NCBI GenBank assembly: GCA_033398695.1
Contig: CM065816.1
Location: 128,065,358-128,129,357, forward strand
Source: Orobanche coerulescens
Taxonomy: Eukaryota > Streptophyta > Magnoliopsida > Lamiales > Orobanchaceae
Direction: 5' to 3'
Length of the DNA stretch: 64,000 nt
The translations under genes were made by a program, and so were the position numbers. Under the pieces are notes generated by a model. It saw only the letters and a program-made list of their open reading frames with translations. It had not been told where the DNA came from and did no database searches. Below, one piece after another: positions 20,926 to 32,833 of the stretch. Every line of letters starts with the position of its first letter. The stretch's first letter is position 1.

Positions 20926-23514
20926 TGTAATACCCGAGATTTTTATCTTCCAGTTGCCCTGAATTATTTGTCGTTTGGTTCCGATTATTTGTTTCGTTAC
21001 GATTATGTGGGATATGTTTTTCAATGATGCACTGTATGAGATGTACTGTTGTGTAGTTCGTCGGGTGAAACCTGTGTCGCCGGCGTATCTTTGATTAATG
21101 TATGCTTGGAATGTGGTATGTTACGTTTCGTAAATTGGCTCGTTACTGTTTTGAATCATAACCGGTGCATTAGTGTATCCGAGTCATCGTCGAGCGCCGA
21201 ACCGGACTATCAGAACGATCGAATTTCAGCCAGGAGGCCTGGCCGAGTTGCGGCCGCAAAACTGCCGAGTTACGGCCGTAAGACATTGCCTGTTATGGCC
21301 GTAAGGCATAATCAGTTACGGCCGCAAGGCTGCCGAGTTACGGCCGTAATGCCTTGCCGGTTACGACTGTAACACGCATTCGTTTTTCGGACAGTGAGGC
21401 CTGGGACCCGATTACGGCCGTAAGAGCCTTCCGAGTACGGACGTAAGGTCCGAGTTACAGCCGTAAGGACCTGCCGGTTACGGCCATAACGAACGCGCCT
21501 ATAAATGGCCTGGGCGACAAGTCCTTGGAACGTCGATTCTTGTTCGTTTCCACTCAATTATAGGGTATTTTGGAAGGCCCTTGTCGATTATAACAACATC
21601 AAATCCTTGTTCTTCGTCGGATCGAGGTAATTTCTTGAAATCTCCTAGGGTTGCCTTTTGGGATTTCTTCTTGATCTTCGTTGTTCGTCCGATTTTGATG
21701 AATCGGTTGATGTTATTGAGCATTATTAATCGTGTTCTATGGGTTGTATATCCGTATTTCGAATTTGTTCAACTCGATTGATGATTCGAGTGTTCTTGGG
21801 AGTTATCGAACGTTGAATGTTTGATTAAATGTCCCAATGAGTTCCCATCGATGGTTTGATGGGATTTCCGTTGTTTTTGGCCTGGATTTTCTTTGTGATT
21901 GTATCTTCGTTGTTTTTGCCGGAGGATTATAGGTGTTCGAGTATTCCGGTCGAGCTTCCCGTTGTTTCGCGTGCTTTGGACTTGAGGCGAGTATCTCGTC
22001 TATAATCTTTATACTTTGAGAATGTGACTTGTCGTGGAATTAACATGGACTTGATAGTGATTGAATGTTTAACCGTAACTTACTTTTAAATGAATATGTG
22101 ATTCTATGAAAGTAAACACGAACGTAACTTGAATTTCTTGAAGAATGATAACCACCATTTCATATTGTATTGTGTTCGAGACGGATATTTAGAAGTGAGT
22201 AGTTATCCGAGGAATTGTGGAATTCTTGTATTGTCCGCTTGCTAGTATGTTTTATGAATGATGGTGTGACGTGAATGCTATACCTTGTGAAAGTGTTTGT
22301 TGCATTAACTTATGATTTTATGTGTTGGGGTTGTGGCGAATGTTATACCCTTGTTGTTGTGAAATCGGTGAATTGAGATATTGACCGGGTAGGGACCCGT
22401 GAGGCCTCCGGCGGCGCGTACTTGCGAGTACGGCCAGGTGCTATGATTTGACCATAAGGTTATCGAATCGGGTAGGTCTGGAGAGTGCTCCGAGAATCGT
22501 CACTTGCGAGTGTGATTTCACGATAACATGTGGGTGTGTTTGAATGATGATTAACTGGGTAGGGACCCGTGAGGCCTCCGGTGGCGCATACTTGCGAGTA
22601 CGGTCAGTTTAAATGATTTGACCATAAGGTTATCTAATCGGGTAGGTCCGAAGAGGGCTCCAAGAATCGTTACTTGCGAGTAAGATGTCAAGATAACTTA
22701 TGGGTGGGTTGAGCTTGTTTTTTGGTATCTAATCCGGGATGGGTCCCATCGAGGCCACAGAGGTGATTTGAGTATTTGACTGGATATCTCTGAACTATGA
22801 TTGTATGAATCTTAGATTCCGGTTATATTGGTGATTGTGGTTCAGCCTTTGAGGCTTGTTTGAGAACTGAAGCGTCTTCATGAATTTGAAAGAAAACCCT
22901 TTTGAAAATGAGAACCAATCTTCTCATGATTTTACACTGAGACCCCCGATGTCCTCAATTATTCTTTCTAATGTGTTTTGAAGTTATCTTTATGATCCTC
23001 CCTAATGGGAACCGTTTTCGAAAGGACTTTAGACTCGGGGATCGTGTTACTACCTTGTCGAAAGGTAATTTTCATAACGGTTGTATTCTTGATGTATAAC
23101 TTTATAGCTTGGTTACTTGCTAGCGATTCCATCGCTAACCCCTCCTTGGGGATTTTGTTAATTATTCCAGGTATTCTGATTGGAGAGCAGCAACCACATG
23201 ATCGACTCGGAGGATGATGTAAAGCAGCGATACTAGTCACAGTTGGAGTCGGTTGTCCGTCAGTGATCAGTCGGTTTGAGTTTTCCTTGTCATCCTTGAG
23301 GGGATGGACATTTTATGTATTATGTGATCGAGTTGTATTTTAGTTTATCATGTGTACGGATATCTTGTGTTTTGAGAGACCTAATCGGTCTACGGTTTTA
23401 TTTTTGGTCGAGTTGACCGCATGTGGGTTTTGTTTTGTAGTCTCCTACCTGGTAGCTCATTGTGGAAAGGGGTCTACGACGTATAATATCCCTGAGTGGA
23501 TTGGGGGTGTTACA
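20926..23514 (+). mobile_element. Element B: 3' LTR
   Basis: It pairs with 5131-7793. Palindromes (ACGGCCGT type) run from 21260 to about 21488, more decayed than in the 5' copy, with TATAAA at 21500-21505. About 54 bases present at 5756-5809 are missing after TCCTTGG at about 21528. The 170-bp duplication is retained. The end GTGTTACA is followed by CAGGT. Confidence 0.93.
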
Positions 23515-24080
23515 CAGGTAACTTTGTCTTCTCGTCTGATCAGGTAGCTTCTGTCCAGCTTGATTGACTTTGTTGTTTTGTTTTGCTTCCTTGTTGTTTT
23601 AGTTTGTTTAACAACTTAATCATCAAAACTCTATTAATGAATATTTGGAACAAAATATTCCAACAATCTCCCCTTTTTGATGATTACAAAACAATAACTT
23701 GAATTGGATAAAACCTGCAAAATAAAATATATGTATATTTGTACAGATCAAAGTTTTTGACTTTGTCCGTTTCGTTAGTTTCTTCTCCCAGCTTTTCTTT
23801 CTTTCCTTTTCGACTTCTTCTTTATTTTTTAACTTCTTCGTGTATTCTTTTCTCCTTTTTTTTTTGATTCGTACAATTCTCTTCACCTTTTTATTTTTAT
23901 TTTTCTCACCATTCTTCCATGACGCTTTTTATCCCATTCAGCTATTTTCTCCCCCTTTTTGTTATCAGCAAAAAGTGTAGATAAAATATACCAATTTATG
24001 ATAAAATATGCATAGTAAGGGTAAAACTCCCCCTGACAAAAATCTCCCCTTAAAAAATATAAACTCCCCCTGAGTAAAAT
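23515..24080 (-). promoter_or_regulatory. Element C2: 3' LTR start and polypurine tracts
   Basis: The LTR part is 23515-23664 (TGTTGGAATATTTTG on the minus strand). Next to it, 23666-23677 reads TCTCCCCTTTTT, the polypurine tract in complement. More tracts follow at 23949-23960 (CTCCCCCTTTTT), about 24028-24034, 24043-24050 and 24064-24071. The block between them is AT-rich and non-coding. Confidence 0.8.
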
Positions 24081-24082
24081 AT

Positions 24083-25579
24083 TTATTGATAAAAATGAAT
24101 TTTTGCGGATCCAACCGATAGTTGATTTTTCTTTCGAGACATAGACGATATTCGGAAAAAAATTCCTTTTGGAATCCAAATCTTTTTGGTTTTTATCGTC
24201 CGTTGTGGGCTTTTGCAACTCGTAAAATGATGCCCAATTTTTAAACAATTATCGCATCGGGGTATTTTGAAATTTAAAGATTTGTTTTTAGTATGCGGTT
24301 TGAATCCTAACCCCTGTTTATTCAAAGTATATTTTTGAACACAAAGCATTTGTTCAAATTTTCCGTTTCCACACGAAAATTTCTTTGTTAAAACCTTTAG
24401 TTCGTCTTGAACTTTTAAAAGATCATTCTTTAAAATATTTTCATTTTCAAGACATTGAGAATGATCGATCTCGACAATTTTTCCTTTTTCAAGAATTTTG
24501 GAAATTTCAATTTCCAATAATTTATTTTTAGATTGAAGGGATTTTATTTCACTTAAAGCATTTTGAAAATCGGTATGCAATAATTCGAATGCTTCAAATA
24601 ATTCATCATGAGAGGATGTACTTACTTGACTTTCGACATCGCTATCGTCGAATGAACTTCGTGCCATGAGTGTGAGGTTATTTTGATTGATAAAATCTTC
24701 GTTCTCGTCTTCATCACTCCACGTAGCAATCAAATTTCCTTTTTAGGACTTGCTCGGCAATTCTTCGCGAAGTGGCCTGGTTTTCCACAGACACGACAGT
24801 TGTTGTCGAATTTCTTCATTCCGCCCGAGATGTCTTTCTTTCTCCGGTTTAATAAGTTTTGGAACTTATTAATATTCTTGGCATAATATGCCGATTCTTC
24901 ATCGCTTTCGCCCACCGGGATTTCTTCTTTATTTCTTGACATCTTAGCCTTCATGGATATCGTTCTTTCCTTCGGATTCGGCTTGGCATTCCGAGATTTT
25001 AGGACAATCTCATAGTTTATAAGTGAACCAACGAGGGCACTAAAATCAAGGTAGTGATCGTAGGATCTTCTTAATGTTTTCACTACTCGAAAGAGGTTTT
25101 CCATAACATGCCAATCTATTCGTAATGACCGAAAATCGGTTGAGCATAATTGTGATGGATTCTTCTTCTTTTATTTGGAATAGCTCGTAATCATGAAGAA
25201 GCATGTTGATCTTCGTCTCCTTGACTTGAGATGGTCCTTCCTGTGTGACTGCTAGCATCTTGCATATCTCTTTGGCACTTTCACATGAGGATATCCGGTT
25301 GTGTTCTTCCGAATTTAATGCATAATATAATAATTGCGTGGCTTTGCAATTATAGTGGTCGTTTTTCCAATCCGCATCATCATACTCTTCAAAAGTTTTG
25401 AGAGTTCCGTTTGAGTTCGTCGGAATTTTGGGACCAAGACATATGACTTTCCATAATTCGATATCGTAAGCTCGGATGAAAATAGACATTTTCTTCTTCC
25501 AAGTCATGAAGTTAGATCCATCGAAGAATGGTGGTCGGTTCAAGGCAAGACCTTCGACCGGGGCAATTTGAAATGCCAT
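24083..25579 (-). pseudogene. Element C2: gag (broken)
   Basis: The start MAFQIAPVEGLALNRPPFFD and the NFMTWKKKMSIF segment match C1 gag. Two frameshifts, near 25050-25100 and 24730, split it into three frames. The middle block has the zinc knuckle CRVCGKPGHFAKNC. The last block is acidic and coiled-coil rich (DELFEAFELLHTDF) and contains a second knuckle-like CDNCLKIGHHFTSC. The reading ends beside the polypurine tracts, where pol would begin in a complete element. Confidence 0.87.
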
Positions 25580-25621
25580 TTGGATTGACTCCTCGTATGT
25601 TAAGCCGCTTATAGGAGGTAC

Positions 25622-27078
25622 CGCTCCGATACCAATTGTTGGTGCACTATTGGTCAGTATCGCCGTTTGGAGATAGAGTTATAAAACTCTTTTGTGTTGT
25701 GGAAGCGATTTAATAACGGTGCAGAAAATAAATCGACACAGGATTTATAGAGGTTCGGCCAAACGTGCGTACATCCTCTCTCGGTATCTTTTTCTATAGG
25801 CTAAAGATAAACCTCTGCACCTCTCTTCTATCGGTCGAGGGATAACCGTTACAAGCTCGTCTTCTATCGGTCTGAGTAAACCGTTCAATCACGTGTCTTT
25901 ATGTCAGTCCAAGTTAAACCATTTTCCTTTTCTATTGGACATGAAATCAACCAATCTAGCTTTCTATGGGTACTAGATAAACCTCACGTAGATATCGATT
26001 GCGATTCTAACAATGGTAGATCCTTGATCCTAATAACACTGAATCCAATCGTATCCTTTCTTTTTTCTCTCTTGTATGATTTCGTGTATAACACTCAATC
26101 ACTAAACAATATGAGCTCAAATACAACAACTAGAATGATTACAATGATATCTCAAGTATGAATGCTTTTCTCAATGTTGTTGTGTGGTTTGATAGCAAGT
26201 GGTTTGGTATTTATAGCCATTTTCCCCCAACTAGCCGTTAGTCACTTTTGACTTGCTAGCGTGCGCTAGCCTTTCTCCACAGCGTGCGTTATGCTCGTTA
26301 CGTACGTTATGTATAACCTGTAGCGTACATTATCGACTTCCAGTTTCAGTCCAGTGGCTTTAGTTTCTCCCTTTACATACGTTGTCACTGCTTGTTACGT
26401 ACGTTATCTTGTCCCATTAGCGTACGTTAATCCTTTCACGTAGCGTACGATAATCCATATATCCGTTGCATGATTTTGTCAAACTGACCGTTTGATTCTC
26501 TGACTTTGACACTGACTTTCCCAACGGATTGATTATCTTGAATTCAAATACTTTAGCATGCGCTATTCCTCAATCTTAGCATGCGCTATGATTTAGTCAC
26601 TGCTTGCGTCATACTGTGTTTGAACGTCTTTCACAACGGTCATATTGCTTCGATAGCATGCGTTATGCTTCAGTCGTAGCGTGCGCTATCTTCATCAGGT
26701 GACTTGACTTCAGGTGACATTGAACTTGTTTGATCTTCAAGTAACTTTAACATTACGTACGTTATCTGCTTCTTGTTTCGTACGTTACTCGCTTTTGATA
26801 GCATGCGCTATATATTGTATATAGCTTGCATTAAGCTTGTCATCTGCAGTCAACTTTCCTCTTGTCTGATCAGGTAGGTTGCTCTCGTCTGATCAGGTAG
26901 GTTTCCCAACTTGACTGATCTGATCATCAGGTAACTTTGTCTTCTCGTCTGATCAGGTAGCTTCTGTCCAGCTTGATTGACTTTGTTGTTTTGTTTTGCT
27001 TCCTTGTTATTTTACTTTGTTTAACAACTTAATCATCAAAACTCTATTAATGAATATTTGAAATAAAATATTCCAACA
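25622..27078 (-). mobile_element. Element C2: 5' LTR and primer-binding site
   Basis: The LTR is 25637-27078 (about 1.44 kb), TGTTGGAATA...GTGCACCAACA on the minus strand, followed by ATTGGTATCGGAGCG (PBS, 25622-25636). Between about 26255 and 26830 lie TAGCGTGCGCTA- and TTACGTACGTTA-like palindromes. CTATAAATA (complement at 26208-26216) follows them in element orientation. The uninterrupted B target CAGGT is at 26928-26932. Confidence 0.9.
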
Positions 27079-27950
27079 AAGATAAAAGTGTTGCGACTGT
27101 GAACAATTTTGCAGAGTATATTTTTGTGCGTATTGTGTATTCTGAAAAAATTTTTGTGCTGAATAAATATACAATATTTATACTGTACAATTTAGGTTTA
27201 GGTTGGTAGAGTTTTGATCTGTGTAGAGTTCTTGTTGGATGTGGATAGATAAAAATATAATATAAATTATAAAATTACTTTTAAATCTTTAATTAATAAG
27301 CTTACTAATGTAAAGTTGAATTAATTAAATTGCCTTAATTAATCTTTATTAATAACCTATTAATTTATGATATTAATATTAATGAAAAATTAAATGGTTA
27401 GATTAATAATAATAATAGGTTCTTAATATTACATTTAGAATAATCAAGTAAAATCGATCTGGGCTATTATAATACGAGAACTTGGACTCGAGCGTGGAGC
27501 GTAAACTACAATCATGAATTATTTCTTCCATTATATCCTATTACCGGGTATTGCACCAGTCCTACATTTTGTCTCTGTGGGCCGTATCAAAGAAAATCCA
27601 TTTTGGCTTCGCATTAGCTGTCCGTTCTCAGGTTGGGGAGTAAGGGTCGTTTGGGGAATATTCCCATTCATAGGTAGTTACAGTAAGAACAGCTGAAACA
27701 CATATGGAAATCAATCGCGTTTCATTAAAAAATCTCCAAGAGCTCACATCGACGGGAAGGTTTGGCACCTGTAAAAAGAAGTGCTTCGAATCATTGCTAT
27801 TTTACTCGGACCTATGCGAATAAGGAAAAAATTGGACCTTATTTAATAAATGGAATAAAATTCGTAAACAAATTGTTGGACATTTAAAATCATTCATGCG
27901 CTTTCTATAAATTATAAAATAAATGCTTGCTCGAAAATCTGGGCGTTACA
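27079..27950 (-). mobile_element. Element F: 3' LTR, proximal part
   Basis: It matches about 33899-34471 of the 5' LTR from TAAAAGTGTTGCG to the end GGGCGTTACA. About 295 bases at 27518-27812 are absent from the 5' copy, which reads straight across at about 34333. The rest of this LTR lies beyond C2, outside the window to the left. Confidence 0.88.
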
Positions 27951-27991
27951 ACCTACCCCTCTTAAATGAATTTTCGTCCTCGAAAATTAAA
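27951..27991 (-). promoter_or_regulatory. Element F: hairpin and polypurine tract
   Basis: In complement, AAGAGGGGTAGG (27954-27965) directly precedes the LTR. Upstream of it is ATTTTCG-AGGA-CGAAAAT (27970-27987), a hairpin analogous to that of A, B and D. Confidence 0.75.
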
Positions 27992-29316
27992 TCATGTACC
28001 TTGAATGGCGAACGTCGGATACTTAGAACGGATTTTCTCTCCACGTTCCCAAGTCGCTTTGTTCGGTCCATGACGGCTCCACTGAACTTTCACCAGTTTA
28101 AACTCTCTGTTTCATAACTGATGTACCTTACGCTCCAAAACAGCTGTAGGTACCTCCTCATAAGTCAGGTTCTTGGCTACATGCAACTCTTTGAAATTGC
28201 ATACGTGACCAGGATCATGTATGTACTTTCTCAGCATGGAGACGTGAAAGACATTGTGCACTCTTGATAACTCTAACAGCAAAGCCAAACTATAAGCAAG
28301 GTCACCAACACGACCCAAAATCTCAAAAGGTCCAATATAACGAGGCTGTAGCTTTCCCTTTTTACCGAATCGTATCACTCCTTTCATCGGTGCTACCTTC
28401 AACAACACCTTTTATCCAATGTCAAATTGGATATATTTCCTTTGTTTATCAGCGTAAGACTTCTGTCGATCCTGGGCGGTCTTAATCCTACTTCTGATCT
28501 CGTCTATCTTCTCTACGGTCTGCTCGATCAATTCTGGACCCAAAATCTTTCCTTCTCCAACCTCACTCCAATAAAGAGGCGATCGACATTTTCTTCCGTA
28601 CAGAGCCTCATACGGGGACATTTGTATAGTCGCTTGGTAACTATTGTTATAAGCAAACTCTACTAACGGCAAAATATTTTCCCAATTCTCACTAGTATCA
28701 AGAACACACGTGCTCAACAAATCTTCGAGTGTTTTGATAATCCGTTCAGACTGACCATCGGTCTGCGGATGATATACAGTACTGAAATTCAACTTAGTGT
28801 CCAACGCACTCTGAAGACTCTTCCAAAATTTCGACGTAAATCGCGGATCTCTATCCGAGACGATCGATACCGGAACACCATGTAACTTCACAATCTCCCG
28901 AATATAAATCTCCGCATATTTTTCTATACTGTAAGTCATCCTCACAGGTAGAAAATGAGATGACTTCGTCAAACGATCTACTATCACCTAGATAGCGTCG
29001 TTCCTTCTCACGGTTCGTGGCAGACCAATCACGAAATCCATTGTGATATGCTCCCATTTCCATTCTGGAATTTCCAACAGTTGAATAAACCTCCTGGCCG
29101 TTGGTGTTATGCCTTCACCTGCTGACATATCATACACCTCTCCACAAACACACCAATGTCCCGTTTCATTCCTCTCCACCAAAAGAACTTCTTCAGGTCG
29201 TGGTACATCTTTGTACCTCCCGGGTGAGCGGAATATGGTGCATTATGAGCTTCTTCAAGGATTTGCTTCCTAAGGGATGGATCCTTAGGAACACATAACC
29301 TCCCATCATAAGTCAA
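27992..29316 (-). pseudogene. Element F: integrase and chromodomain-like tail (broken)
   Basis: The HHCC zinc module is read at 29107-29316 (HNAPYSAHPGG, then CMICQQVK). The core follows in other frames, with MDFVIGLP, the 28412-28987 block containing [25 protein letters not shown] and the [14 protein letters not shown] signature. The acidic triad is therefore still visible. After a stop near 28412 come GPFEILGRVGDLAY and FHVSMLRKY, and after another stop (TGA, 28109-28111) a chromodomain-like VKVQWSRHG and ATWERGE, ending about 27992. At least three frame breaks or stops are present, so it is inactive. Confidence 0.9.
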
Positions 29317-30988
29317 AACGTCGTCTGTGACAACAACAAATTTCTCAATACTCCTATCTTATGCTTGATATTTCATCTTGTACAAGAACTTATCACGTGG
29401 TTGAGCCTCCTTAATCTTATCCCTCAAGTTTGGTTGCAAGACCAAAGATGATAGGATTGCTTTCGAACTCTTTGAAGACTCAACTACCTCAATCCTCAAC
29501 TCGGAGAACTCCTTTATCAAACTCTCCTGCTCGGTCAACCAAGCTAACCGCCTCTAGTCTTCGGACTCAAGGCATCAACTACCACATTAGCCTTACCCGG
29601 ATGGTAATGAATTATACAGTTATAGTCCTTCACAAATTATAACCATAGCCTTTGTCTCATGTTAAGATCCTACTGTGTGAAAAGATACTTCAGACTTTTA
29701 TGGTCCGTGTATATCTCACACTTTCCTCCGTAGAGATAGTGACGCCAAATCTTCTGTGCATGTACTACAGCAGCCAACTCCAGATCATGCGTTGGATAGT
29801 TCAAATCATGTGGTTTAAGCTATCTCGATGCATAGGCTACTACTTTACCATGTTGCATCAGAACACAACCCAACCCCTGCTTTGAGGCATCACTATATAT
29901 AACAAAGTCTTCCATCAGATCAGGAATTGTTAATACTGGTGCCGAGGTTAGTCTCCTTTTCGACTCTTGAAAACTTTCCTCGCACCTCTCACTCCATTCA
30001 AACCTCACGCCTTTCCTTGTTAACTGGGTCATAGAGTGGCGATTTTCAAAAATCCTTCGATAAATTTTCTATAATAGCCAGCTAGGCCCAGAAAGCTGCG
30101 AACTTCGCTCGCATTCTTGGGTACTCCCCAACTACTCACTGCTACAACCTTATCGGGATCTACCTCAATTCCTTTTGAAGTCACCACATCTCCATGGAAT
30201 CCAACTCTGTTTAACCAAAACTCACATTTCTTGAACTTGGCATACAACTTCTCCTTGCGAAGTGTCTCCAATGTAATCCTCAAATGCTCTTGGTGTTGTT
30301 CCTTGTCCTTACAATACACCAAGATGTCATCTATGAAGCCGATCACGAACTTATCCAAGTAAGGTTAGAACACCCTGTTCATCAAATCTATAAAGACTGC
30401 CGGTGCATTACTCAGACCAAATGGCATCACTATAAATTCAAAATGCCCATAACGTGTCCTGAAAGCCGTCTTGGAATGTCACACTCCCTAATCTTCAGTT
30501 GATGGTACCCCGACCTCAAATCGATCTTCGAAAAGGTTCCGGATCCCCTCAGCTGATCGAAGATCCTCGATTCTCGATAGTGGGTATTTGTTCTTCACCG
30601 TGAGTCGATTCAACTCTCTGTAATCTATACACATCCGAAGTGACCCATCCTTTTTTATTACAAACAGCACTGGTGCACCCCATGGTGACACACTAGGATG
30701 AACAAACCCGAGCTCCAGAAGCTCTTGAATTTGGACTTTCAAATCTTGAAGTTCTTTCGGATCCATTCTATATGGGGCTTTGGATGTTGGGGCCGCCCCA
30801 GGGACCAAATCAATACTAAACTCCACTTGTCGGTCGGGTGGGACTCCCGGCAAATCTTCTGGAAACACATCCAAAAACTCCCGTACTATAGGTACGTCTA
30901 TAGGAGACACCTCATTAGTACGAGTGTCGACCAAACTCACCAAGTAACCCTGACAGTCCTCCTTCCTTAGACTTCTCAGTGCCTTCAT
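29317..30988 (-). pseudogene. Element F: reverse transcriptase and RNase H (broken)
   Basis: RT starts in 30488-30988 ([37 protein letters not shown]). It continues in another frame through [16 protein letters not shown] to a stop at about 30362. The catalytic motif FIDDILVY is in 30029-30358, together with KCEFWL and [12 protein letters not shown]. RNase H begins IYSDASKQGLGCVL in 29820-30032. From 29317 to 29819 the domain is shredded over several frames. The family enzyme copies element RNA into cDNA; this copy could not. Confidence 0.88.
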
Positions 30989-30996
30989 GGCTGTGA

Positions 30997-31503
30997 TTAC
31001 TCTTGGTACTGCCCTCTACTCTTAGTAGCATAAAAGGTGATCGACTCATCTTCGGAACACCTCAATGTCACCTTCTTCTCGCGGCAGTTTATATCGGCAT
31101 CATGACTATCGAGCCAGTCCATACCAAGGATCACGTCAAAATCCATCGAGTTAATCAAATACAGATTAGCGTCAAATTCTCTTCCTCCTATATCAATATT
31201 CTCGTCAATCACTCTATTAGTGAGGATCGTATTTCCCGATGGTAAGCTAACCTCAAGAGACTCAACAGTTTTAACGCTTCTATAACCAATAGCATGATAA
31301 AACTGTATAGACATAAAGGAGTGTGTGACACCAGTGTCAAACAAAGCGAAAGCAGGCACATTAGAGATCATAAGCATACCTGATACTGTGTCGGGACTAT
31401 CATCAGCCTGATTCATTGAGTAGACTCGAGCTTGACCTCCCGATGATTGTCCTTTGCCCTTAGATTGTGGATAATGTCGGCTTGTGTGACCTGGCTTCCG
31501 CAA
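30997..31503 (-). pseudogene. Element F: gag-pol junction and protease
   Basis: This 168-residue frame begins in the gag zinc knuckle, whose last cysteine is replaced (KPGHTSRHY). It then contains a retropepsin domain: ALFDTGVTHSF with the catalytic aspartate, the hydrophobic middle, and DVILGMDWL. It retains the protease motif but is out of frame with gag before it and RT after it. Confidence 0.85.
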
Positions 31504-32388
31504 TTATAGCAGACACCCTTTCCATACAAACACTCCCCGCCATGATTATTACCACACTTTGGGCATGCAGGCCTACTGATCGGCGCACCCGGTCCAGATT
31601 TCTCATCTACCTTCTTCTGCTTATTAGAAGCCGCCGACTTAGATTGATTACCATTCCAACCTCTCTTCCCAGAAGATGACTTAGCAGTTGGTTGAGGACT
31701 CAAGTTCTGACTAGCTTCAACCTCTTGAGCTCTGAACATTGTCTTGGTATATGGTAGCACCCCATGACCAGCTACAATGTGACGAATACTCGGGCGTAAA
31801 CCACTCCGGAACTTAAAGGCCCTCTTGCAGTCAGTATCCACCATGTGCTCCACAAAGAAGCTGATTTGGTTGAATTTTTTCTCATGTTCTTCAACCAATA
31901 AGCTCCCTTGCTCAAGGTTCCATAAATCTCTCTCCATCTTATCTCGGTAGTGCTGTGGATAGTACTGTTCCATCACTAGTTCTTTGAACCGATCCCAAGT
32001 TAATGTATCACGCTCGACTGCCGGCCTCAAATGCCAATAGCTCATCCACCAGCATCCATCATCCTCTACCATTTGATACTGGGCGCAAAAAATCTTTTGC
32101 GCATCGGTGCACCCAATGAGCTCAAGGGTACGCTCCAGCGACATCAACCATTTATCGACAAAAGCTGGTCCTTCTCGACCATTGAATAATGGTGGTGTGA
32201 AACGTCGGAACTGTTGCACAACTTGTGCCTGGGGTAAGGACTGGCTCATTATTATTGTGGTTATCTTGACCTCCGTTACCATCACCACCAGCTCCAGCAC
32301 AAGAATTGGCATTCTGACCACCGAGATTATCAGCACCTCGGTTAGCTGGGCGTCCATGCCCACGCGTTGTCATGGTCCTAGGATGCAT
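31413..32388 (-). pseudogene. Element F: gag (broken)
   Basis: The start at 32388 reads MHPRTMTTRGHGRP, an Arg/Gly-rich opening like that of B gag. A frame change near 32250-32260 leads into the capsid region (FRRFTPPLFNGREG, WLMSLERTLELIGC, WDRFKELVMEQYYP, VEEHEKKFNQISFF). A CX2C...HX4C-like module and CYNCG follow before a second frame change at about 31500. It is the retrotransposon gag of a gypsy element. Confidence 0.87.
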
Positions 32389-32833
32389 TATAGACAATAA
32401 CCTCTTAGGAATCTCCTCATAAAGGATAGAAATAAAAGTATACATCGCATCTGAGGGTTAACTGCTCCCAATAGATGTTCTAGCAGTGCTATATTAACGT
32501 ATCTACATGTGTTTATAAATTTATAAGAAAGCACATACATGTCCAACATTTATTATGAATCTCAATAGCATATCATCTCTAAAATATAAACATGGTATTG
32601 CAACATAATTCAAAAATGAGTTGAATCTCATAACCGTAAAATTTTGTTACGATTACAACATAAACATAACTTGAAATGTGTACCTTGGAGTTGACGTGGA
32701 GCGGCGACGGTGGCTGATAAAAATCATAGATGCCATTAAAGTTTTAACTACTTGCGAAAAAAGAAATTTAGTTTTGAAAAAGAAATTATTTTAACGAGTC
32801 TAGAGAACCGTAGACCCGCTTCGATACCACTTA
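32389..32833 (-). promoter_or_regulatory. Element F: leader and primer-binding site
   Basis: TGGTATCGAAGCGGG (complement at 32816-32830) follows the 5' LTR and is a Met-tRNA-type PBS with a change or two. The rest is AT-rich leader without a gene. Confidence 0.75.

Larger units (their letters stand above)
5131..23514 (+). mobile_element. Element B: gag-only Ty3/gypsy retrotransposon (contains C1)
   Basis: Two LTRs of about 2.6 kb (5131-7793 and 20926-23514) flank a primer-binding site, a leader, a gag gene and a polypurine tract. The 5-bp duplication CAGGT flanks it at 5126-5130 and 23515-23519; the uninterrupted site is visible in the C2 5' LTR at 26928-26932. Without the nested Sirevirus C1 (9843-19731) its internal region is only about 3.2 kb. 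It has no protease, RT or integrase, so it would depend on a relative's pol proteins. This matches the published TR-GAG class of non-autonomous elements. Confidence 0.93.
23515..27078 (-). mobile_element. Element C2: gag-only Sirevirus-type copia element
   Basis: On the minus strand the order is 5' LTR (27078-25637), Met-tRNA PBS, gag, polypurine tracts, and a 3' LTR (from 23664) that element B interrupts at CAGGT. Another piece of that LTR is 5095-5130. The internal region is about 2 kb and has no protease, integrase or RT. AAGAT after 27078 resembles the element F LTR sequence (AATAT near 33901), so C2 sits in the F 3' LTR. Confidence 0.87.

Noticed and set aside
27514..27696. 60-codon hydrophobic frame in the F 3' LTR
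   Set aside because: No domain, and it lies in an LTR indel on the strand opposite to the element.
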